From Streptomyces collinus Tu 365 (GTDB lineage Bacteria > Actinomycetota > Actinomycetes > Streptomycetales > Streptomycetaceae), in assembly GCF_000444875.1 (NCBI RefSeq), contig NC_021985.1, positions 2,303,535 to 2,367,534 on the forward strand: a stretch of 64,000 bases of DNA. Reading direction: 5' to 3'. The translations under genes were made by a program, and so were the position numbers. Shown here piece after piece: positions 31,788-41,935 of the stretch. Each line of letters starts with the position of its first letter. The stretch's first letter is position 1. The notes under the pieces are model-generated. The model was not told the DNA's origin and made no database searches. It saw nothing but the letters and a program-made list of their open reading frames with translations.

Positions 31788-32798
31788 ATGGTGCGCGTGC
31801 CAAAGCTGAACCGTGCCGACGCCGTAGCGGCCGTGCGCAACCCGCTCGCCTTCGTCGCCGACCGCTGGACCCCGGATCCCCGGACCGTGCAGCGGGCGGC
31901 CCTCGCCGCGCTCGTCATGTCGGTGATCATCGTCGTCACCGGCGGCGCCGTGCGGCTGACCGCCTCGGGCCTCGGCTGCCCGACCTGGCCGACCTGCACC
32001 GACGACTCGCTGACCACCACCCGGGCCATGGGCTTCCACGGGGTCATCGAGTTCGGCAACCGCATGCTGACCTACGTGCTGTGCGCGGCCGTCGGCTGGG
32101 CCATCGTCGCGGCGCGCGCGCAGAAGCCGTGGCGGCGCGCGCTGACCCGGCTGGGCTGGGCGCAGTTCTGGGTGGTCATGGGCAACGCCGTGCTCGGCGG
32201 GATCGTGGTCCTGGTGGGCCTGAACCCGTACACGGTCGCCGCGCACTTCCTGCTCTCCTCGGCGCTGATCGCCGTCGCCACGGTGATGTGGCAGCGCACC
32301 CGCGAGGGCGACGGGGCGCCGCGCCCGCTGGTCGGCAAGGCCGTGCAGCAGCTCGTGTGGTTCCTGGTGGCCGCCTCCACGCTGCTCATCGCGGTCGGCA
32401 CGGTGGTGACCGGGGCCGGGCCGCACGCGGGCGACTCCAAGGAGGTCGCGCGGATCCCGATCGACTGGGAGACGGTCGGCAAGCTGCACGCCGTGCTCGC
32501 CTGGATCGTGGTGACGCTCACCTTCGCTCTGTGGTTCGTCCTCAAGGCCGTCGACGCCCCCCGGGGTCCGCTCGGCCGTACCCGGGAGCTGTTCCTGATC
32601 CTGCTCTCGCAGGGTGTCATCGGCTACGTCCAGTACTTCACGCACCTGCCCGAGATCCTGGTCGCACTGCACATGCTGGGCTCCTGCCTGGTGTGGATCG
32701 GCGTGCTGCGGGTGCTGCTGGCGCTGCGGGAACGCCCGGAGGACGCGTTCGACCTGCCCGGCCCCTCGGCCGAGGTCCCGGTCGGCACCCGCGCCTGA
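31788..32798 (+). CDS. ctaA: Heme A synthase (COX15/CtaA)
   Basis: 336 residues from the ATG at 31788. Eight transmembrane helices are visible with the family segments TGGAVRLTASGLGCPTWPTC, FHGVIEFGNRML, KLHAVLAWIVV and LHMLGSCLVWIGVL, which carry the heme-ligating histidines. The two cysteines at GCPTWPTC belong to the extracytoplasmic loop disulfide. It converts heme O to heme A for the aa3 oxidase. The partner ctaB lies 3 kb away on the other strand. Confidence 0.93.
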   Translation: MVRVPKLNRADAVAAVRNPLAFVADRWTPDPRTVQRAALAALVMSVIIVVTGGAVRLTASGLGCPTWPTCTDDSLTTTRAMGFHGVIEFGNRMLTYVLCAAVGWAIVAARAQKPWRRALTRLGWAQFWVVMGNAVLGGIVVLVGLNPYTVAAHFLLSSALIAVATVMWQRTREGDGAPRPLVGKAVQQLVWFLVAASTLLIAVGTVVTGAGPHAGDSKEVARIPIDWETVGKLHAVLAWIVVTLTFALWFVLKAVDAPRGPLGRTRELFLILLSQGVIGYVQYFTHLPEILVALHMLGSCLVWIGVLRVLLALRERPEDAFDLPGPSAEVPVGTRA

Positions 32799-32820
32799 CC
32801 CGTTGTCCGGGCCCGTGGTC

Positions 32821-32846
32821 CGGGCCCGGATTCCGAACCGGGCCCG
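32821..32846. terminator. Bidirectional terminator after ctaA
   Basis: A perfect 9-bp stem (CGGGCCCGG at 32821-32829 with CCGGGCCCG at 32838-32846) lies between converging ctaA and a nucleotidyltransferase gene. Confidence 0.6.
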
Positions 32847-32849
32847 CGG

Positions 32850-33665
32850 TCAGCCGTACGTCGCGACCAGCGCGTCGATCGCGGGCCCGAGGTAGGCACG
32901 GGTCAGCTCGGCACGGACGGTGAGCCGGTGGTCGTCCGCGGGGGCGGGGGCCGTGCCCGTGCCGGGGGCGGTGTCCGGTCCGCCGGCCGTGGCGGCGCCG
33001 GGAGCGGGGTCCGTGCCGGGGGCGGTGTCCGGGTAGCGGCGTCGTTCGATGTCCGCGACGACCTCCTCGGGCGCGCCGAGTTCGCGCAGCTCCCCCAGTG
33101 CCTCCCGTTTGGTGACCAGCCGGCCCTCGCGCAGGGTCACCGTGGCCCGGGCGAAGGTGAGCAGGCCCAGGTCGACCCAGATGTCCTGGCGCCAGAGCCG
33201 GGCCTTGTCCACCGCGGGCCGCCAGTAGTCCCGCTGGTCCCTGACGACGAAGCCGCGCAACTCCGCGTCCGGCACCTCGGGGAGCAGCCCGGCGGGCGCC
33301 TCGCCGGACAGCACCCGTCCGAAGTCGTGCAGCTCGCGCCGGGTGACGGGGGTGACAGGGCGGCGCATCAGCCGCCCGTGCGCCCAGGTGAGGTGCGGCC
33401 GCTCGGGGTCGTCCAGGGTGGCCGGGGCGACGTAGCTGCAGTGCAGCCGCCCGGCGAGCGGCTCGGCCCGCAGCCGCCGGTGCGCCGTCGCCACCTTCCG
33501 CACGGTCTGGAGCCTGGGCGGCTCCCGCAGTACCGCGACCAGGTCGAGGTCACTGCGTCCCTCCTGGTAGTCCCCGCCGGCCAGCGACCCGTGCGCCCAG
33601 ACGGCACGGGTCCCGAGCGGCGCCAGCTCCCGGACGAAGCGCGCGAGAAGCGCGTCGGTAGGCAT
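32850..33665 (-). CDS. Nucleotidyltransferase-domain protein
   Basis: 271 residues from the ATG at 33665. The catalytic motif AHGSLAGGDYQEGRSDLDLV (GS...DLD) is the DNA polymerase beta-type nucleotidyltransferase core, here near residues 24-43. A helical C-terminal region follows (VTLREGRLVTKREALGELRE). Residues about 213-240 are a low-complexity Thr/Ala/Pro/Gly insert. It resembles aminoglycoside adenylyltransferase-like proteins of unknown substrate. No partner is adjacent. Confidence 0.8.
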   Translation of the reverse strand: MPTDALLARFVRELAPLGTRAVWAHGSLAGGDYQEGRSDLDLVAVLREPPRLQTVRKVATAHRRLRAEPLAGRLHCSYVAPATLDDPERPHLTWAHGRLMRRPVTPVTRRELHDFGRVLSGEAPAGLLPEVPDAELRGFVVRDQRDYWRPAVDKARLWRQDIWVDLGLLTFARATVTLREGRLVTKREALGELRELGAPEEVVADIERRRYPDTAPGTDPAPGAATAGGPDTAPGTGTAPAPADDHRLTVRAELTRAYLGPAIDALVATYG

Positions 33666-34087
33666 CGCGCCAGTCTGCCGGGAACCGCCGCCGCGGTACA
33701 GCTCTCGGGGTACGGCATCCTCTCGGGGCGCGGCGCGCCCAGGTCCCCGCGGACGGCGGGGTCCCGCTCCCGCCGAGAGCCCGGCCCCGCGGGGCGTGCC
33801 GCCACCATGGGCCACGCCGCCCACGGCGACCGGGGTGCCCCCGCACGCGCCGAGCCCGGCCCTGTGCCGCCGCCGTGGAGGGCCCGACCGCGCGGGGCAC
33901 GCGACTGCGCGGGCACGCGAGCCACCGTCGCCGGGCCCGCCGGTGCGTTCGCTCGCACGGGCCGTGACCTCTTGTCCGGCGCGCCCCCGCCGCCTCCGAC
34001 GCGCCCCGCGCCCCGGGCCCACCCGGGCGACCGGACAGCCGGCCCCCGCCGAGCCCGCCCCCTCGCGCTCCTTGCGCCCCTTGCGCC
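33666..34087. other. 422-bp GC-rich region without a recognised gene
   Basis: Open frames exist on both strands only because stop codons are rare at this composition; none has a family match or a ribosome site that I can see. Near the right end short CTTGCGCC repeats occur at 34064-34087. I see no promoter or hairpin worth listing. Confidence 0.55.
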
Positions 34088-35194
34088 TCACTGCAGCCCG
34101 TACACCCGCCGCGCGTTCCCCGCGGCCACCATGTGGGCCACGCGCTGGGCGTCCTCCAGGCACCACGCGCCGTCGGCCACCCAGGTGCCGAGGACACGGG
34201 CCAGGGACTCGCGGAACAGGTGGGCGCCGACGACGTGGAGCTCGGGCAGGGCGTGGGCGCCGCTGGAGAAGAGGATCTTGCCGAAGGGGGCGAGTTCCAG
34301 GATCTCGGCCAGGACGGTGGCCGCGCGGGCGCCGGTGCGGACGAGGGCCGCGCCGGAGTCGGCGTACACGTGCGGGAACACGCCGGCCAGGTGGGCGGCG
34401 TGCCGGTGGTGCGGGTAGCCGTGCAGCAGGATCAGGTCGGTGCCGAGACCCGCCGTGGCCCGTACGAAGTCGGTGAGCGGCACCGGGTCGGTGCGGTCGA
34501 CGCGGGAGCCGGGCCCGCCGAGTCCCGCGTGCAGTTGCAGCGGCAGGCCGGAGGCGACGGCGATCCACAGCAGGTGCCGCAGCAGCACCGGGTCCGTCAG
34601 CTCGCCGCCCACCCGCCGTCCGGCCAGCCAGCGGCCCGCCGCGCCTCGCACCTCGCCCGGCCCCGGGGGCTCGGGGGCCAGGGCCAGACCGTGCCGGAGG
34701 CAGGCGACGGAGCTGAAGGCGACGGTGCCGGCGGCCGCGCCGTGCACCGACTCGGCGAGGTTGGCGAGGAAGGACTCGACGGTGCCCGAGGTGTCGGCGA
34801 CCTGCTCGGCGAGCAGTTCGAGGCGGACGATCTCCCGTGCCTCGGCGTCGCCCGTCAGGGCCATCTCGTCGGGGCCGGTGAGGTCCCCGGGCAGCCCGGT
34901 GTCGACCAGGTAGGTGGTGATGCCGCTGCCCCGCAGCAGCCTGCGGGCCGACTCCAGCACGCCGAGTTCGCGGCGCCGGGCGAGGTAGCGGGCGGGCGGG
35001 CAGTGCGGTTCGAGGCCGAGCAGGGGCGGACACCAGCGGCGTACGGCGAAGCCGGTCTGGGTGTCGAAGAGGGTGGTGCCCGGAGCCGGCGGGCCCTCGG
35101 TCCGCACGAGCTGGGCCTCGAAGGTGCCGAGACCCAGCTCCGTGCGCAGTACGCCGTGGCAGTACTGGTCCACGAGGGACGGCGTTTCGATCAT
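34088..35194 (-). CDS. Amidohydrolase-2 family metal-dependent hydrolase (FluG-like)
   Basis: 368 residues. The N-terminus TPSLVDQYCHGVLRTELG carries the D-x-H metal motif of amidohydrolases in the form DQYCHG. Further metal and catalytic candidates are LQLHAGLGG, LILLHGYPHHRHAAHLA and FSSGAHALPE. The layout resembles the N-terminal amidohydrolase of FluG-like proteins, here without a glutamine-synthetase domain. Substrate unknown. It stands alone. Confidence 0.82.
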   Translation of the reverse strand: MIETPSLVDQYCHGVLRTELGLGTFEAQLVRTEGPPAPGTTLFDTQTGFAVRRWCPPLLGLEPHCPPARYLARRRELGVLESARRLLRGSGITTYLVDTGLPGDLTGPDEMALTGDAEAREIVRLELLAEQVADTSGTVESFLANLAESVHGAAAGTVAFSSVACLRHGLALAPEPPGPGEVRGAAGRWLAGRRVGGELTDPVLLRHLLWIAVASGLPLQLHAGLGGPGSRVDRTDPVPLTDFVRATAGLGTDLILLHGYPHHRHAAHLAGVFPHVYADSGAALVRTGARAATVLAEILELAPFGKILFSSGAHALPELHVVGAHLFRESLARVLGTWVADGAWCLEDAQRVAHMVAAGNARRVYGLQ

Positions 35195-35289
35195 TCCGGC
35201 TCCCCGGGAGGACGCGTGGGCGCTGCGCTGGCCTACCGGTCCTAACGGGTGAGCGGGGTGCCAGGTGGCGGTCCGGCCGCGGCCGGATA

Positions 35290-35322
35290 CCGGAGCGCGC
35301 GCCCTCGCGGGCCGCGCTCCGG
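35290..35322 (-). terminator. Hairpin downstream of the 106-residue gene
   Basis: A long GC stem with one bulge pairs 35290-35304 with 35309-35322; it lies 53 bases past the stop of the gene ending at 35375. Confidence 0.5.
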
Positions 35323-35374
35323 CGCACCACCACCGCTCGACGGCGGTGGATCCACCCCCGCCCGCCGCGCGCGC

Positions 35375-35695
35375 CTAGCCGCCGACCTGGATGCCGGCCA
35401 TCCGCTTCCACTCGTACGGCCCCGTCGCGACCTTCGCGGCGAACTCGCCGTCGAAGGACTCGTGGACGGTGATGCCGGCCTTCGCCACCGCCTGCTCGGC
35501 GGTCGTGGTGTCAGGGGCCACCAGGTCGCCCCAGCCGCCGTCCTCGCCGACGAGCACGATCCGGGCGCCGCGCTCGCCGATGTGGGCCACCTGGCCCTCG
35601 GCACCGCCGTGCGCCTTGGCGAAGGCGGTGATCTGCCGGGCGAGCTTCGCCGCCGTGCGCTCGGCCTTGGGGTCAACCTGCTGCGTGTCTGCCAT
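35375..35695 (-). CDS. Conserved-looking hypothetical protein, 106 residues
   Basis: Starts at the ATG at 35695 (MADTQQVDPKAERTAAKLAR). A charged N-terminal helix is followed by IVLVGEDGGWGDLVAPD and TGPYEWKRMAGIQVGG. There is no signal peptide, membrane span or known motif. It lies between two hairpins and is therefore transcribed alone. I do not recognise the family. Confidence 0.75.
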   Translation of the reverse strand: MADTQQVDPKAERTAAKLARQITAFAKAHGGAEGQVAHIGERGARIVLVGEDGGWGDLVAPDTTTAEQAVAKAGITVHESFDGEFAAKVATGPYEWKRMAGIQVGG

Positions 35696-35729
35696 GGCCA
35701 GGATGCTACCGACGGGTAGATCGAACGGC

Positions 35730-35771
35730 GACGGGAGGGGTGCGTGGCCTTGACCACGCGCCCCTCCCGTC
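35730..35771 (-). terminator. ctaB terminator
   Basis: An 18-bp stem with one wobble (35730-35747 with 35754-35771) and a 6-base loop starts 15 bases past the ctaB stop. Confidence 0.75.
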
Positions 35772-35785
35772 GGGAGTCGGGACGT

Positions 35786-36790
35786 TCAGCGCAGGAACGG
35801 GTCCACCGCGACCGCGACGAACAGGATCGACACGTAGGTGATCGACCAGTGGAAGAGCCGCATCTCCTTCAGCTTCGCGCCGGTCACCTCGGCCTTCGCG
35901 CGGTTCTGCAGCCCGTGGGCCTCCCACAGCCAGAACCCGCCGGCCGCGAGCGCGACCAGGGTGTAGAACCAGCCCGTGTAGCCGAGCGGGGTCAGCAGCA
36001 GGGAGACGGCGACCATCACCCAGCTGTAGATGACGATCTGCCGGGCGACCACCTTGTTGGACGCGACCACCGGGAGCATGGGCACGCCCACGCGCGCGTA
36101 GTCGTCCTTGACCTTCATGGACAGCGGCCAGTAGTGCGGCGGCGTCCAGAAGAACATGACGAGGAAGAGGACGACCGGCGCCCACGACATGGAGTTCGTG
36201 ACCGAGGACCAGCCGATCAGCACGGGCAGGCAGCCGGCGATGCCGCCCCAGACGATGTTCTGGGAGGTACGCCGCTTGAGGATCATCGTGTAGACGACGA
36301 CGTAGAAGAGGAGCGCTCCGAGCGAGAGCCAGGCACTCAGCCAGTTGACGGTCAGCCCGAACAGCAGCGTCGAGACGACCGCCAGCGTGATGCCGAAGGC
36401 CAGGCACTCGCGCGGGCTCACCATGCCGGTGACCAGCGGGCGCTGCGAGGTGCGGTCCATCAGGGCGTCGATGTCCCGGTCGATGTACATGTTCAGCGCG
36501 TTGGCGCCGCCCGCCGACAGGTAGCCGCCGAGACAGGTCAGCAGCACGAGGCCGAGGTCGGGCACGCCCTGCTGCGCCAGGAACATCACCGGCACCGTGG
36601 TGATGAGCAGCAGCTCGATGATCCGCGGCTTGGTCAGCGCCACGAAGGCCTTGACACGGGCCCCGAACGGCCGGTGAACCGGGCTCCGGCTCGCACCGGC
36701 GAGCACACCCTCCCCCAGGGCCTCAACGGCCTGGGAGGTGGCCCCAGGACGGGATTCGACGGCCGTCACGCACACCCCTGACAGAGACAT
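35786..36790 (-). CDS. ctaB: Protoheme IX farnesyltransferase (heme O synthase)
   Basis: 334 residues from the ATG at 36790 (GGGGAGG nine bases upstream). A GTG at 36775 is an alternative five codons in. [20 protein letters not shown] holds the DxxxD prenyl-diphosphate motif. Nine or so transmembrane helices follow. It attaches farnesyl to heme B, giving heme O, which CtaA then oxidises to heme A. It is divergent from tkt. Confidence 0.93.
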   Translation of the reverse strand: MSLSGVCVTAVESRPGATSQAVEALGEGVLAGASRSPVHRPFGARVKAFVALTKPRIIELLLITTVPVMFLAQQGVPDLGLVLLTCLGGYLSAGGANALNMYIDRDIDALMDRTSQRPLVTGMVSPRECLAFGITLAVVSTLLFGLTVNWLSAWLSLGALLFYVVVYTMILKRRTSQNIVWGGIAGCLPVLIGWSSVTNSMSWAPVVLFLVMFFWTPPHYWPLSMKVKDDYARVGVPMLPVVASNKVVARQIVIYSWVMVAVSLLLTPLGYTGWFYTLVALAAGGFWLWEAHGLQNRAKAEVTGAKLKEMRLFHWSITYVSILFVAVAVDPFLR

Positions 36791-37155
36791 CCCAGCAAGC
36801 CTCCCCGTGTGAGGTCCCGGTAAAAGGCTCGCGCGTACCACGCCACTTTAGACGTTGCCCATACCCCGGCCTTCGCGGGGGTGGGCTCGTGTTGGCGTGC
36901 GGCCCGTTTGAGATCTTCGGTGACTCGATTGAGCGGTCAGATGAGCGGCTCCGTATTCATGTGCCGAATACGTCTTCGGCCAGTCGGGAGGCGGATCTCC
37001 GAGAGTCCCGGCAGTCTGGAATGACTCGAAAAAACGCACGTCCTTACGGGGGTAGGCTCGACAACGGCCGGTGGGCAGGCAGTGCACCGGCGGCCGGGTG
37101 AGGGCACGTCCCGAAAGACCGGCGACCGACATGTGGAGAGGAGCCCTGACCCAGG
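36791..37155. other. Divergent ctaB-tkt promoter region
   Basis: 365 bases separate the two start codons. The centre is less GC-rich (around 36900-37060) and includes TAGGCT at 37052-37057 as a possible -10 element for tkt, without a convincing -35 box. GGAGAGGAG at about 37134-37142 is the tkt ribosome-binding region. No gene is seen. Confidence 0.5.
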
Positions 37156-39243
37156 GTGAGCACCAAGCCGACCACCACAGACCTTGAGTGGACCGACCTG
37201 GACCAGCGGGCCGTGGACACCGCCCGTGTTCTTGCCGCCGACGCCGTACAGAAGGTCGGCAACGGCCATCCCGGAACGGCGATGAGCCTGGCCCCCGCCG
37301 CATACACCCTCTTCCAGAAGGTGATGCGGCACGACCCGGCCGATCCGGAGTGGGTCGCGCGTGACCGCTTCGTGCTGTCCGCCGGCCACTCGTCCCTGAC
37401 CCTCTACACGCAGCTCTTCCTGGCCGGCTTCGGCCTGGAGCTGGACGACCTCAAGGCCTTCCGCACCTGGGGCTCGAAGACGCCGGGCCACCCGGAGTAC
37501 GGGCACACCAAGGGTGTCGAGACCACCACCGGCCCGCTGGGCCAGGGTGTGGCGAACGCGGTGGGCATGGCCATGGCCGCCCGCTACGAGCGCGGTCTCT
37601 TCGACCCGGAGGCCCCGCAGGGCGAGTCCCCCTTCGACCACTACATCTACTGCATCGCCGGCGACGGCTGCCTGCAGGAGGGCATCTCGGCCGAGGCGTC
37701 CTCGATGGCCGGCCACCAGAAGCTGGGCAACCTGATCCTGCTGTGGGACGACAACCACATCTCGATCGAGGGCGACACCGAGACGGCCGTCTCCGAGGAC
37801 ACGGTCAAGCGGTACGAGGCCTACGGCTGGCACGTGCAGCGGATCGCCCCGAAGCCGGACGGCGACCTCGACCCGCACGCCATCTACAACGCCATCGAGG
37901 CCGCGAAGCAGGTCACCGACCGGCCGTCGTTCATCGCGATGCGCTCGATCATCGCCTGGCCGGCCCCGAACGCGCAGAACACCGAGGCCGCGCACGGCTC
38001 GGCGCTCGGCGACGACGAGGTCGCGGCCACCAAGCGCGTCCTCGGCTTCGACCCGGAGAAGACCTTCGAGGTCTCCGACGAGGTGCTCGCCCACACCCGC
38101 CAGGCCCTGGACCGGGGCCGCGAGTACAAGGCGCAGTGGGAGAAGTCCTTCCAGGAGTGGCGCGACGGCAACGCCGAGCGCGCGGCCGACTTCGACCGCA
38201 TCAGCAGCGGCGAACTGCCCGCCGGCTGGGAGGAGAAGCTCCCGGTCTTCGAGACGGGCAAGGCCATCGCCACCCGTGCCGCCTCCGGCAAGGTGCTCCA
38301 GTCGCTGGGCGCGGTGATCCCCGAGCTGTGGGGCGGCTCCGCCGACCTCGCCGGTTCGAACAACACCACCATCGACAAGGACAGCTCCTTCCTGCCGGTG
38401 GGCAACCCGCTGCCCGAGGCCTCCCCCTACGGCCGCACGATCCACTTCGGCATCCGCGAGCACTCCATGGGCGCGGAGCTGAACGGCATCACGCTGCACG
38501 GCAACACGCGCGTCTACGGCGGCACCTTCCTGGTGTTCTCCGACTACATGCGCAACGCGGTGCGCCTGTCGGCCCTGATGCACCTGCCGGTGACGTACGT
38601 CTGGACGCACGACTCGATCGGTCTCGGCGAGGACGGCCCCACCCACCAGCCGGTCGAGCACCTCGCCTCGCTGCGCGCGATTCCGGGCCTGAACGTCGTC
38701 CGCCCGGCGGACGCCAACGAGACCGCGATCGCCTGGCGCGAGATCCTCAAGCGCTACACCAAGGAGTTCGGCAAGGGCGCCCCGCACGGCCTCGCGCTGA
38801 CCCGCCAGGGCGTGCCGATCTACGAGCCCAACGAGGACGCGGCGCGCGGTGGTTACGTGCTGTTCGAGGCCGAGGGCGGCGAGCCCCAGGTGATCCTGAT
38901 CGCCACCGGCTCCGAGGTCCACGTCGCCGTGGAGGCCCGCGAGCAGCTCCAGGCCGAGGGCGTGCCGACGCGTGTCGTGTCGATGCCGTCGGTCGAGTGG
39001 TTCGAGGAGCAGGACCAGGGGTACCGGGACTCCGTGCTGCCGCCGTCCGTCAAGGCCCGTGTCTCGGTCGAGGCGGGCATCGGCCTGACCTGGCACAAGT
39101 ACGTCGGGGACGCCGGCCGCATCGTTTCCCTGGAGCACTTCGGTGCCTCCGCCGACGCCAAGGTCCTCTTCCGCGAATTCGGTTTCACCGCCGAGAACGT
39201 GGCCGCCAAGGCGCGGGAATCCATCGCCGCCGCCCAGCGCTGA
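37156..39243 (+). CDS. tkt: Transketolase
   Basis: 695 residues from a GTG at 37156. The thiamine-diphosphate region is visible as CIAGDGCLQEGISAEASSMA then WDDNHISIEGD, and FGIREHSMGAELNGITLHG carries the catalytic Glu. GNGHPGTAMSLAPAAY and SAGHSSLTLY are the substrate-binding histidine regions. It interconverts pentose phosphates with fructose-6-P and glyceraldehyde-3-P. It is the first gene of the five-gene pentose-phosphate operon. Confidence 0.97.
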   Translation: MSTKPTTTDLEWTDLDQRAVDTARVLAADAVQKVGNGHPGTAMSLAPAAYTLFQKVMRHDPADPEWVARDRFVLSAGHSSLTLYTQLFLAGFGLELDDLKAFRTWGSKTPGHPEYGHTKGVETTTGPLGQGVANAVGMAMAARYERGLFDPEAPQGESPFDHYIYCIAGDGCLQEGISAEASSMAGHQKLGNLILLWDDNHISIEGDTETAVSEDTVKRYEAYGWHVQRIAPKPDGDLDPHAIYNAIEAAKQVTDRPSFIAMRSIIAWPAPNAQNTEAAHGSALGDDEVAATKRVLGFDPEKTFEVSDEVLAHTRQALDRGREYKAQWEKSFQEWRDGNAERAADFDRISSGELPAGWEEKLPVFETGKAIATRAASGKVLQSLGAVIPELWGGSADLAGSNNTTIDKDSSFLPVGNPLPEASPYGRTIHFGIREHSMGAELNGITLHGNTRVYGGTFLVFSDYMRNAVRLSALMHLPVTYVWTHDSIGLGEDGPTHQPVEHLASLRAIPGLNVVRPADANETAIAWREILKRYTKEFGKGAPHGLALTRQGVPIYEPNEDAARGGYVLFEAEGGEPQVILIATGSEVHVAVEAREQLQAEGVPTRVVSMPSVEWFEEQDQGYRDSVLPPSVKARVSVEAGIGLTWHKYVGDAGRIVSLEHFGASADAKVLFREFGFTAENVAAKARESIAAAQR

Positions 39244-39276
39244 CGCCCATATACGACACGTAGGAGATGTAATTCC

Positions 39277-40395
39277 ATGACAGACGCACTCAAGCGCCTC
39301 TCCGAGGAAGGCGTCGCGATCTGGCTGGACGACCTGTCGCGCAAGCGGATCACGTCCGGCAACCTCGCGGAACTGATCGACCAGCAGCACGTCGTGGGCG
39401 TCACCACCAACCCGACGATCTTCCAGAAGGCGATCTCGCAGGGCGACGGTTACGACCAGCAGCTCTCCGACCTCGCCGCGCGCAAGGTCACCGTCGAAGA
39501 GGCCATCCGCATGATCACGACGGCGGACGTCCGCGACGCCGCCGACATCCTGCGCCCGGTCTTCGACGCCACGGACGGCCAGGACGGCCGGGTCTCCATC
39601 GAGGTCGACCCGCGCCTCGCGCACAACGAGAAGCCGACCGTGGCCGAGGCCCGGCAGCTGGCCTGGCTCGTCGACCGCCCGAACACCCTGATCAAGATCC
39701 CGGCCACGATGGCGGGCATCCCCGCGATCGGCTCGGTCATCGGTCTCGGCATCAGCGTCAACGTCACCCTGATCTTCTCCCTGGAGCGGTACCGCGCCGT
39801 CATGGACGCCTACCTCTCCGGCCTGGAGAAGGCCAAGGAGCGCGGCCTGGACCTGTCGAAGATCCACTCCGTGGCGTCCTTCTTCGTGTCCCGCGTGGAC
39901 ACCGAGATCGACAAGCGGCTGGACGGGATCGGCACCGAGGAGGCCAAGGCGCTGCGCGGCAAGGCCGCCCTCGCCAACGCCCGTCTGGCGTACCAGGCGT
40001 ACGAGGAGGTCTTCTCCTCCGACCGCTGGAACGCGCTGGAGAAGGCGGGCGCGAACAAGCAGCGTCCGCTGTGGGCGTCGACCGGTGTGAAGGACCCGGC
40101 GTACCCGGACACCCTCTACGTCACCGAGCTGGTCGCGCCGAACACGGTCAACACCATGCCGGAGGCCACGCTGGAGGCCACCGAGGACCACGGCGAGATC
40201 ACCGGCAACACGATCGCCGGTACGTACGAGCAGGCCCGCGCCGACCTCGACGCGCTGGAGAAGCTCGGGATCTCGTACGACGACGTGGTCCGGGTGCTGG
40301 AGGAGGAGGGCGTCGAGAAGTTCGAGGCCTCCTGGAACGACCTGCTCAAGTCCACCCAGGCGGAGCTCGAGCGCCTCGCCCCCTCGGAGGGCTGA
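39277..40395 (+). CDS. tal: Transaldolase
   Basis: 372 residues, the longer type III size usual for actinobacteria. The Schiff-base lysine is Lys140 ([11 protein letters not shown]) and [13 protein letters not shown] and SVNVTLIFS are signature segments. It works with transketolase in the non-oxidative pentose-phosphate branch. It begins 33 bases after tkt; AGGAG precedes the ATG at 39277. Confidence 0.96.
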   Translation: MTDALKRLSEEGVAIWLDDLSRKRITSGNLAELIDQQHVVGVTTNPTIFQKAISQGDGYDQQLSDLAARKVTVEEAIRMITTADVRDAADILRPVFDATDGQDGRVSIEVDPRLAHNEKPTVAEARQLAWLVDRPNTLIKIPATMAGIPAIGSVIGLGISVNVTLIFSLERYRAVMDAYLSGLEKAKERGLDLSKIHSVASFFVSRVDTEIDKRLDGIGTEEAKALRGKAALANARLAYQAYEEVFSSDRWNALEKAGANKQRPLWASTGVKDPAYPDTLYVTELVAPNTVNTMPEATLEATEDHGEITGNTIAGTYEQARADLDALEKLGISYDDVVRVLEEEGVEKFEASWNDLLKSTQAELERLAPSEG

Positions 40396-40396
40396 C

Positions 40397-41935
40397 TTGT
40401 CACCCGTTTCCGGTTCCGGAGCGAACCCGCTTCGTGACCCGGCCGACCGACGGCTCCCGCGTATCGCGGGGCCGTCGGGTCTGGTCATCTTCGGTGTCAC
40501 GGGCGACCTGTCCCGCAAGAAGCTGATGCCCGCGGTGTACGACCTCGCCAACCGGGGTCTGCTGCCGCCGGGCTTCTCGCTGGTGGGCTTCGCCCGCCGC
40601 GACTGGGAGCACGAGGACTTCGCGGAGGTCGTCCACGACGCGGTCAAGGAGCACTCGCGCACCCCGTTCCGTGAGGAGGTCTGGCAGCAGCTCATCCAGG
40701 GGATGCGCTTCGTCCAGGGCACCTTCGACGACGACGAGGCGTTCGAGCGGCTGCGGGCCACCATCGAGGAGCTGGACAAGGCGCAGGGCACGGGGGGCAA
40801 CTTCGCCTTCTACCTGTCGGTGCCGCCGCGCTCCTTCCCGGTGGTCATCCAGCAGCTCAAGAAGCACGGCCTCGCCGACCAGACCGAGGGGTCCTGGCGG
40901 CGGGCGGTCATCGAGAAGCCGTTCGGGCACGACCTGGCGTCGGCCGAGCAGCTGAACAAGGTCGTGCACGAGGTGTTCGAGCCGGACCAGGTGTTCCGGA
41001 TCGACCACTACCTCGGCAAGGAGACCGTCCAGAACATCCTGGCGCTGCGCTTCGCCAACACCATGTTCGAGCCGATCTGGAACCGGTCCTTCGTGGACCA
41101 CGTGCAGATCACCATGGCCGAGGACATCGGCATCGGCGGCCGCGCGGGCTACTACGACGGCATCGGCGCCGCCCGTGACGTCATCCAGAACCACCTGCTC
41201 CAGCTGCTCGCGCTGACCGCGATGGAGGAGCCGGCCTCCTTCGGCGCGGACGCGCTGGCGGCCGAGAAGACCAAGGTGCTCGGTGCCGTACGGCTGCCCA
41301 GGGACCTGGGCCGCTCCACGGTGCGCGGGCAGTACGCGGCCGGCTGGCAGGGCGGCGAGAAGGTCATCGGCTACCTCGAAGAGGACGGCATCGACGCCAA
41401 GTCGAAGACCGACACCTACGCGGCCGTGAAGCTGGAGATCGACAACCGCCGCTGGGCGGGCGTCCCCTTCTACCTGCGCACCGGCAAGCGCCTTGGCCGC
41501 CGGGTCACCGAGATCGCGGTGGTGTTCCAGCGGGCCCCGCACTCCCCCTTCGACCACACGGCGACGGAGGAGCTGGGCTCGAACGCGGTCGTCATCCGCG
41601 TCCAGCCCGACGAGGGCATCACGGTCCGCTTCGGCTCCAAGGTGCCGGGCACCTCGATGGAGATCCGGGACGTGTCGATGGACTTCGCCTACGGCGAGTC
41701 CTTCACCGAGTCCAGCCCGGAGGCCTACGAGCGGCTGATCCTGGACGTGCTGCTCGGCGACGCCAACCTCTTCCCGCGCACCGAGGAGGTCGAGCTGTCC
41801 TGGCAGATCCTCGACCCGATCGAGCGCTACTGGGACAAGCACGGCAAGCCCGCGCAGTACCGGTCGGGCACCTGGGGACCCGTGGAGGCGGACGAGATGC
41901 TCGCACGAGACGGACGGAGCTGGCGCCGGCCATGA
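40397..41935 (+). CDS. zwf: Glucose-6-phosphate 1-dehydrogenase
   Basis: 512 residues from a TTG at 40397; GGAGGG at 40386-40391 is well placed and the start lies one base after the tal stop. FGVTGDLSRKKLMP (32-45) is the NADP-binding motif. The active site is RIDHYLGKE (201-209). It commits glucose-6-P to the oxidative pentose-phosphate pathway and makes NADPH. Its activator OpcA is encoded next. Confidence 0.96.
   Translation: MSPVSGSGANPLRDPADRRLPRIAGPSGLVIFGVTGDLSRKKLMPAVYDLANRGLLPPGFSLVGFARRDWEHEDFAEVVHDAVKEHSRTPFREEVWQQLIQGMRFVQGTFDDDEAFERLRATIEELDKAQGTGGNFAFYLSVPPRSFPVVIQQLKKHGLADQTEGSWRRAVIEKPFGHDLASAEQLNKVVHEVFEPDQVFRIDHYLGKETVQNILALRFANTMFEPIWNRSFVDHVQITMAEDIGIGGRAGYYDGIGAARDVIQNHLLQLLALTAMEEPASFGADALAAEKTKVLGAVRLPRDLGRSTVRGQYAAGWQGGEKVIGYLEEDGIDAKSKTDTYAAVKLEIDNRRWAGVPFYLRTGKRLGRRVTEIAVVFQRAPHSPFDHTATEELGSNAVVIRVQPDEGITVRFGSKVPGTSMEIRDVSMDFAYGESFTESSPEAYERLILDVLLGDANLFPRTEEVELSWQILDPIERYWDKHGKPAQYRSGTWGPVEADEMLARDGRSWRRP

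Noticed and set aside
36937..40800. A 1,287-codon open frame antisense to tkt, tal and zwf
   Set aside because: Its sequence is low-complexity Gly/Val/Leu/Arg/His with no family features, and the plus strand holds three certain enzymes. It is the usual antisense frame created by high third-position GC.
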